Below, in pieces: positions 14,384 to 18,717 of a stretch of 18,717 bases of DNA. This DNA is from Thermoleophilaceae bacterium (lineage in GTDB: Bacteria > Actinomycetota > Thermoleophilia > Solirubrobacterales > Thermoleophilaceae), in assembly GCA_013813135.1 (NCBI GenBank), contig JACCSF010000289.1:1-18717 (forward strand). The letters are read 5' to 3'. The position numbers and the translations under genes were made by a program. The notes below the pieces were generated by a model. The model had not been told where the DNA came from. It was given only the letters and a program-made list of their open reading frames with translations, and searched no databases. Each line of letters opens with the position of its first letter. Positions within the stretch are counted from its first letter, which is position 1.

Positions 14384-14581
14384 TTCAGCCGGGGCGAGGA
14401 GCTTCAGGTTCCCGTGACGGTGGCGTGGGGCGACCGCGACCGTCTACTCCCCGCCCGCCAAGGCCGTCGCGCGCGGGCCCGGCTACCGCACGCGCGTCAC
14501 GTCACGCTCGCCGGCTCTGGACACGTGGCGATGAGCGACGTACCGCAGTTGGTCGCAGATCTCCTACGCTGCGTAGGGTGA
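14384..14581 (+). pseudogene. C-terminal fragment of an alpha/beta hydrolase
   Basis: The frame reads ELQVPVTVAWGDRDRLLPAR, then ARLPHARHVTLAGSGHVAMS and DVPQLVADLL. This is the end of an alpha/beta-hydrolase fold: the strand and turn holding the catalytic acid (WGDRDRLL) and the catalytic histidine loop (GSGHVAMSD). The nucleophile elbow and everything N-terminal are missing, and the frame upstream of about 14384 is arginine/serine-rich nonsense. The TGA at 14579-14581 overlaps the ATG of the next lipoprotein gene, and the last codons contain the palindrome that may control that gene. Probably the end of a gene cut off by a deletion or insertion. Confidence 0.65.
14562..14578 (+). promoter_or_regulatory. 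palindromic operator copy 1 (BNR lipoprotein gene)
   Basis: T-CCTACG-CTG-CGTAGG-G is a perfect 6-bp inverted repeat ending 2 bases before the ATG at 14581. The same element occurs at 17789-17805, with a shorter-spaced relative at 17675-17689. Its closeness to the start codon fits a repressor site on a leaderless or short-leader transcript; TACGCT inside it could be the -10. Confidence 0.55.
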
Positions 14582-15447
14582 TGAGGTGGGTGTGCAGCGT
14601 CGCCGCCGTGTTGGCAGCCGCGGCCGCCGTGACCGGCTGCGGCGGCTCTGAGGACGAGCCGACAAGTAGACCGCCGGTGGTCGAAGACCCCGGTCCAGTC
14701 CACGTGCACGGGCTGGGCGTGAATCCCGCCGACGGGGCTCTGTTCATCGCCACACACACGGGACTGTTCCGCTCCCCCCGAGACGACCGTAAAACGCGCA
14801 GGGTCAAGGATCGCTTCCAGGACACCATGGGGTTCACCGTCGTCGGACCTGACCGCTTCCTCGGCTCCGGCCACCCGGACGGCCGCGAGGATCTGCCGCC
14901 CTTCCTTGGCCTACTGCGCTCGACCGATGCCGGCCAGAGCTGGGATCCGGTCTCGCTGCTCGGTGAGCGGGACTTCCACGTACTCGAGGCCTCCGGACGC
15001 CGGATCTACGGTTTCGGCTCCGACTTCGAGACCCGTCGGACGGGCCTGCTCGTCAGCGACGACGCAGGGGCCAGCTGGAACGAAAGAGCCGTGCCTGAGC
15101 CGCTGCTGTCGCTTGCGATCGATCCCCGCAACCCTGCGCGAGCGCTCGCGTCCGGAGAGCAGGGCCTGTACCTAACCGCCGACGCTGGGAGGCGCTGGCG
15201 TTCACTCTCGAACGAGGCGGGGCTCCTCGCTTGGCCACGGGGCGCGACCGCCTACCTGGTGACGCTCGACGGGCGCGTGCGTCGCAGCATCGACGGCGGC
15301 ATCCGCTGGCGCCACGTCGGCGACGTCGGAGGTCCCCCGTCTGCGTTCGACGCCACGGCTGGCGAACTGTACGTCGCGCTGCACGACGGCTCTATCAAGC
15401 TTTCGGCTGACGGCGGCAGAACCTGGCGCGTTCGGTCCCGACCGTGA
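14581..15447 (+). CDS. F510_1955-type BNR-repeat lipoprotein (glycosyl hydrolase/sialidase-like propeller)
   Basis: A 288-residue precursor with signal sequence MRWVCSVAAVLAAAAAVTGC, lipobox VTGC and lipidated Cys20. The mature protein opens with PVHVHGLGVNPADGALFIAT and HTGLFR, the hallmark of the actinobacterial F510_1955 group, and then shows BNR/Asp-box-like repeats that mark a beta-propeller: STDAGQSWDPV, SDDAGASWNERA, TADAGRRWRSL, SIDGGIRWRHV, SADGGRTWRV. The families named for this fold include exo-sialidases, but sialidase catalytic residues cannot be confirmed, so it may only bind. A longer frame runs upstream, but the signal peptide fixes the start at ATG 14581. It converges on the LVIVD-repeat gene across a hairpin terminator and is probably controlled by the palindrome just upstream. 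Confidence 0.85.
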   Translation: MRWVCSVAAVLAAAAAVTGCGGSEDEPTSRPPVVEDPGPVHVHGLGVNPADGALFIATHTGLFRSPRDDRKTRRVKDRFQDTMGFTVVGPDRFLGSGHPDGREDLPPFLGLLRSTDAGQSWDPVSLLGERDFHVLEASGRRIYGFGSDFETRRTGLLVSDDAGASWNERAVPEPLLSLAIDPRNPARALASGEQGLYLTADAGRRWRSLSNEAGLLAWPRGATAYLVTLDGRVRRSIDGGIRWRHVGDVGGPPSAFDATAGELYVALHDGSIKLSADGGRTWRVRSRP

Positions 15448-15452
15448 ACGGC

Positions 15453-15478
15453 CCGGGGCCGGCTTGCGCCGGCCCCGG
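15453..15478. terminator. strong hairpin between convergent genes
   Basis: CCGGGGCCGGC (15453-15463), loop TTGC, GCCGGCCCCGG (15468-15478) make a perfect 11-bp G+C stem 5 bases after the BNR lipoprotein stop. It lies 45-70 bases beyond the LVIVD gene stop on the other strand, so it can end both transcripts. It has no T tract, as is common in high-GC genomes. Confidence 0.7.
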
Positions 15479-15522
15479 CTGGCTTGTACAACCTGCCGTA
15501 GGGAGGGATTCCCTCAGCGGTC

Positions 15523-17619
15523 TCAGTCGTCCTCTCCCGGCCCTGTGTAGTCGAAGACGTAGAGGCCGTAGTCGCGGTCGGACAGTGCGATCAGGCGGTT
15601 CCCCCGGTACGTGAATTGCCACGCCCCAGAAGTTGTTGCCGCCTTCGTCGATATAGCGACCGGTTTCGCGCAACCCGTTGGCTCCGAAGCGGAGCACCCG
15701 CAAGCCGCCCGAGTGGTACGAGGAGTACACGAGCCGGTCCTCCGGATCGGTGGCGAACTCGTGGATCGAGAGGTCACCGAACCCTGAGGCGTAGCGCTCG
15801 TCGAGCGCCTCCGGGATCGCATACGCGTCGACATGCTCGAGCTTGCCGGCGTTGTTGCGGTACAGGTGGGCGTAGCCCCAGCCGTCGAACACCGATGTGC
15901 CCTCGACCTTCTCGCCAACCGTGCCGATCGCCGGGCCCTCCACGTCGTCGTCATACGGCACGCCGAACTCCGGCGGGTCGTTGAACATCCGGTGGAACGC
16001 CTCATGCGTCGTGCACAGGGTCACCATGACCAAGCCCGGCGGGAAGCCGCCCGAACCGCATTGGGCCTCATCGTCGGCCTGGCTGCCGCTGGCCTGATGG
16101 CGGTTCACCAGCAGCACCGCGTGCCAGCCGGCCGCGGCGGCGTTGGCCGCCTTGTCGCCCGGGAAGCACGCGTCGTCGGGGTCGTTGGCGGTGTCCCCGT
16201 CGCCGTCGTAGTCCTCGTCCGTGTCGAACGCGGGCCCGCGCTGGAGCACGAGGATCGCCTCCTCGCCGGAACCGACCGGCGGCGCGACGTCCGCGCGCTG
16301 CGGCACCGGTGTTGACGCGTTGCAGCCGTAGCCGCCGTACACGACCGGGCCGTTGAGCGTGCGATCCGGTAGGTCCGCTGCCGCTGCCCCGCCTCCCACC
16401 GAAGCCGACGGGAACGCCCCGGCGTTGGGGCCGGTCGTGATCGAGAACGACCCCGGGCGGTATGGGCTGAAGTCCTCGTCGGCGGCAAGGATGAACTTGT
16501 CGTCGGCGGAGAACTCGGCCTGGTGGGCGTTGCCCTCCTGCGGCTCCATCCCCGTGAGCGGGTCCGGCCCGTCGAAGGAGCTATCGCCGATGTACTGCGG
16601 GTCGGCTGGATCGCTGACATCAACGGTCACATAGCCCGCATCCCAGTAGGAGGCGAGCAGCGTCTGCTTGCCGTTGATCTTCTTGACGACGCCGTCGTGG
16701 AAGAGGATCAGGTTGTCCAGCGTCGGTCCTTCGACTATCTGCGGGAACTCCTCTACCAAGTCGTACTCCGCAACCGGCACCGGCTTGCGCGGGTTGGTCA
16801 CGTCGAAGATGTCGACGTCGTGCAGCTCGAAGTTGTCGACGTGAACAGGTAGGCCTTCTTGCCGTCCTTCCAGACGAAGACGCTGTGCGAGTCGTTGGCC
16901 GGCTCGTCGCCCACCAGCGACCCGTCGTCCGGTCCGGTGTCGCCGAAGCCCTGGACGAGCGTCTTCGGCTTGCGCGGATTCGACACGTCGTACAGATCGA
17001 ACCCACCGCCCGCCTCGACGTCCGCGCAGCGCTCGTTGTTGACCGCAAGCAGATCGCCTTGGAACTTGTCGGTGTTGAGGCGCACCACCTGTGCGCCCTC
17101 ACCGTGGTAGTTGCCTTCGAGCGCCGGGATAAAGCCCGCCTGCACGGGCCGGTCCGGACGCTTGATGTCGACGACATAGGTGCCGCCGCGGGTGCAGGTC
17201 GGCTCGGACCACGAGTTCAGGTAGGCGTAGCCCTTGAACACCGCCAGGTCGGCGATCTGGCCCTCGACGATGTCACCGAACTGATCGGTCGGCGACAGCT
17301 TCGATACGAGCTTCGCGTTCTTGCGCGTCGGCAGCAGATGACCGAGCGCTCCGCCATGCTGGTGCCCCGGATCGCTCATCGCGTCCACGGCGCCCTCGAG
17401 GGCCGGATTCTTCTGGTCCGGCGCGATGTCGCCGTCGTCCCTGCGCTGTGCGTCTCGGAGCGCCTGGACCCGGGCGGTCTTCATCTTCAGCCGTTGCTTC
17501 TTTGCCTGCTGCGTGCCCTTGTGGCGCTCTTGAGCCCCTACCGTAGTCGTGAGCGCGGCAAGCCCGCCGAGGGCGAGCGTCGCCAGCGCGAGCGCCGCCC
17601 AGCTGCGCATCCTCCCCAT
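15523..17619 (-). pseudogene. secreted LVIVD-repeat protein with PA-like insert, two frameshifts
   Basis: Joined across two frame changes this is about 698 residues. It starts at ATG 17619 after a GGGAGGG ribosome-binding site, with signal peptide MGRMRSWAALALATLALGGL and likely cleavage after VGA. LVIVD-type propeller repeats follow: GGTYVVDIKRPDRP, FDLYDVSNPRKPK, VDIFDVTNPRKPV, YVTVDVSDPADPQY, and near the end GLYVFDYTGP. In the middle sits a protease-associated (PA)-like segment (NGPVVYGGYGC, then ILVLQRG, then ANAAAAGWHAVLLVNRH) interrupted by the acidic, calcium-loop-like DTDEDYDGDGD. The first frame break is near 16837-16845 (FT / VDNFELHDVD), the second near 15610-15625 (FWG / QFTYRGNRLIALSDRDYG). 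Both look like single-base indels, so the gene may be intact in reality. A secreted binding or scaffold role is likely; no enzyme site was identified. Confidence 0.75.
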
Positions 17620-17674
17620 GGAACCCTCCCGAAAATTTGACTAAACCGGGTCCCGCGCCGGCCCCTGCCCCTAC

Positions 17675-17689
17675 TCCTACGCTGTAGGA
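17675..17689 (-). promoter_or_regulatory. palindromic operator copy 3 (LVIVD-repeat gene)
   Basis: TCCTAC-GCT-GTAGGA is a perfect inverted repeat with 56 bases before the LVIVD start. Arms CCTAC/GTAGG match the other two copies, but the spacer is 3 rather than 5 bases. It is in the 241-base intergenic region shared with the divergent DUF305 gene. Confidence 0.5.
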
Positions 17690-17788
17690 CCACGCCGGAC
17701 GTACCCGTTTACGGAAGACTCCAATCCAGGCTCCAACACCTGTCTACCTCGCTGTTTCGGCGTCTCGCCCCATGCCCCAAACCCGTTG

Positions 17789-17805
17789 TCCTACGGCCCG
17801 TAGGG
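17789..17805 (+). promoter_or_regulatory. palindromic operator copy 2 (DUF305 gene)
   Basis: T-CCTACG-GCC-CGTAGG-G is a perfect 6-bp inverted repeat 56 bases before GTG 17861, nearly identical to copy 1 at 14562-14578. TTGACT directly follows (17807-17812), and TAGGCT (17813-17818) could be the -10, which would place the palindrome over the -35 region, a typical repressor position. The rest of the 17620-17860 intergenic region shows no gene. Confidence 0.55.
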
Positions 17806-17860
17806 ATTGACTAGGCTTCCGCCTGTTCCTTCGACAGGCCAACCCCGACGAAAGGACACG

Positions 17861-18539
17861 GTGGAAAGGACAACGCGAGTCTGGGCGCACCCCCTCGCTC
17901 TGCTGCTCATCGCGGTGGCCTCCGTGGGCGTAACTGCCTGCGGCGGCAGCGACGGTGACGAAAGCAGCGCCCGGCAGCAGCGCCGGCAGCAGCGCCGATC
18001 GAGCCTTTCTCGAGGCGATGATCCCGCACCACCAATCCGCGATCGCCATGGCGCGGGTCGCTAAGCACCGCGCCCGTCACCCCCAGATAACCGAGCTGGC
18101 GGACGCCATCATCACCGCCCAAGCGAGGGAGATCCGCCAGATCAAGCGCATCCACCGGCGACTCTTCGACGAGCCGATCCTGCCCAACGAAGATGCCCAC
18201 GAAGCACTCGGTCTGTCGGCCGAGGGGGCGGGCATGGCACACACGGATTCGACGGCCGAGCTCAACGACGCGCGGCCGTTCGATAAGGCCTTTATCGATG
18301 GGATGGTCAGCCACCACCAGGGCGCCGTCCGCATGGCTCTAGCCGTTCGCGACGAGACGGCCGACGACGAGATCGGCGCGCTGGCGAACGCCATCGTGAC
18401 AACCCAGTCGAACGAGATCGAGGCGATGAACCAGTGGCGGGACGCCTGGTATGGCGCGCCGTCGCCGGCCGGCGGCGTTCCCACGCTCAAGCCAGACTCG
18501 GCTGGCGACGAGTCGATGGGCGAGCACGACGGCCACTGA
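17861..18539 (+). pseudogene. DUF305 lipoprotein, one frameshift
   Basis: GTG 17861 follows AAAGGA by 4 bases. The signal sequence runs to LIAVASVGVTAC, with lipobox VTAC and lipidated Cys27, then GGSDGDESSA. The frame changes between about 17951 and 17995, in a region with a perfect 12-bp tandem repeat. The second frame continues GSSAGSSADRAFLEAMIPHH to the stop at 18539. It encodes two DUF305 repeats, each a helical hairpin with an HHQ motif: AFLEAMIPHHQSAIAMA and AFIDGMVSHHQGAVRMA. These four-helix, ferritin-like domains have His/Met-rich faces thought to bind metal, often encoded with copper-resistance genes. The stop is 13 bases from the convergent sortase gene. If the second frame alone were used, from GTG 17955, the protein would lack any signal. 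A one-base error or slippage at the repeat is the simplest explanation. Confidence 0.75.
17972..17995. repeat. perfect 12-bp tandem duplication in the DUF305 linker
   Basis: CGGCAGCAGCGC occurs twice head to tail, in the short linker between the lipobox and the first DUF305 repeat, exactly where the reading frame changes. Slippage-prone sequence of this kind can generate real length variants or assembly errors. Confidence 0.8.
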
Positions 18540-18552
18540 CCGCTCTGGCCGC

Positions 18553-18717
18553 TCAGTCGCGGCGCAGCGTCGGCGGTCCGCGCCGGGCGAAGCGCGCGAA
18601 CACCACAATTCGCTGGGCGGCGCTGTAGAGGGGGTGGCAGGCGGTGAGTATGAGCCTGTCGTAGCGCACCCGGCGGGTGACCCACAGCGCTGTCGGTTCG
18701 ACGATGCGCGTGCGCTC
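18553..18717 (-). CDS. sortase, C-terminal part (cut by window edge)
   Basis: Fifty-four residues enter from the right edge and stop at TGA 18555-18553. They contain YDRLILTACHPLYSAAQRIV, then VFARF. LILTAC matches the sortase TLxTC catalytic cysteine motif, and the arginine in QRIVVFAR falls at the usual spacing for the catalytic Arg. The fit is best to the actinobacterial class E/D-type sortases (TLTTCHPxxSAxxRLIVFA). Sortases anchor LPxTG-type proteins to the cell wall; no sorting signal is seen in the neighbouring island proteins, two of which are lipoproteins. The N-terminus, including the catalytic His, lies outside the window. Its stop is 13 bases from the convergent DUF305 gene. Confidence 0.75.
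   Translation of the reverse strand, partial: ERTRIVEPTALWVTRRVRYDRLILTACHPLYSAAQRIVVFARFARRGPPTLRRD

Noticed and set aside
15503..15515. GAGGGA-T-TCCCTC inverted repeat after the LVIVD stop
   Set aside because: The one-base loop cannot form a stable hairpin, and the much stronger stem at 15453-15478 explains termination.
1..18717. CRISPR arrays, rRNA genes and a second tRNA
   Set aside because: No regularly spaced direct repeats, rRNA-like segments or other cloverleaf were seen on reading both strands.

Overview
The window is GC-rich throughout and looks actinobacterial. GTG starts, GTGA/ATGA stop-start overlaps, apparently leaderless genes and the protein families present suggest the deep-branching Thermoleophilia/Solirubrobacterales part of the phylum. 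That placement is an inference from gene style; no marker comparison was possible.

Layout. (1) Positions 1-94 carry the last 30 codons of a probable IS630-type transposase. (2) Positions 120-5026, minus strand, form a housekeeping block in transcription order: ftcD-like formiminotransferase, small two-helix membrane protein, MBL-fold hydrolase, hisS, aspS. hisS and aspS are translationally coupled, and AspRS carries residues typical of the non-discriminating type. (3) An elongator-type tRNA-Met(CAT) at 5059-5131 is followed by a hairpin terminator and a tyrosine integrase read in the opposite direction with two frameshifts, probably the remnant of an element integrated at the tRNA. (4) Positions 6621-12916 form a self-contained export module. 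A NarL-type two-component system (minus) is divergent from a plus-strand operon encoding a tiny membrane protein, ABC-2 ATPase, ABC-2 permease, FtsX/MacB-like permease, MacB/LolD-like ATPase and a small lipoprotein. A perfect palindrome sits next to the kinase promoter. (5) After an unknown 108-aa protein, 13320-14581 is a gene graveyard: a frameshifted membrane-anchored protein, the tail of an ECF sigma factor, and the tail of an alpha/beta hydrolase. (6) Positions 14581-18539 form an extracytoplasmic island: a BNR-type F510_1955 lipoprotein, a large secreted LVIVD-repeat protein with a PA-like insert (frameshifted), and a DUF305 lipoprotein (frameshifted). The C-terminus of a sortase runs off the right edge.

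The most interesting signal is a palindrome, CCTAC-N3/5-GTAGG. It occurs three times at promoter positions in the window, once in front of each of the three island genes, and nowhere else between genes. This implies one dedicated regulator controls the BNR, LVIVD/PA and DUF305 proteins as a surface regulon, plausibly for metal (copper) handling. The regulator is not in the window.

At least seven single-base frame breaks lie in four genes (integrase, sigma-linked membrane protein, LVIVD protein, DUF305 protein), while the long housekeeping and ABC genes are intact. Some may be assembly or sequencing indels rather than decay, so calling these genes dead is provisional.
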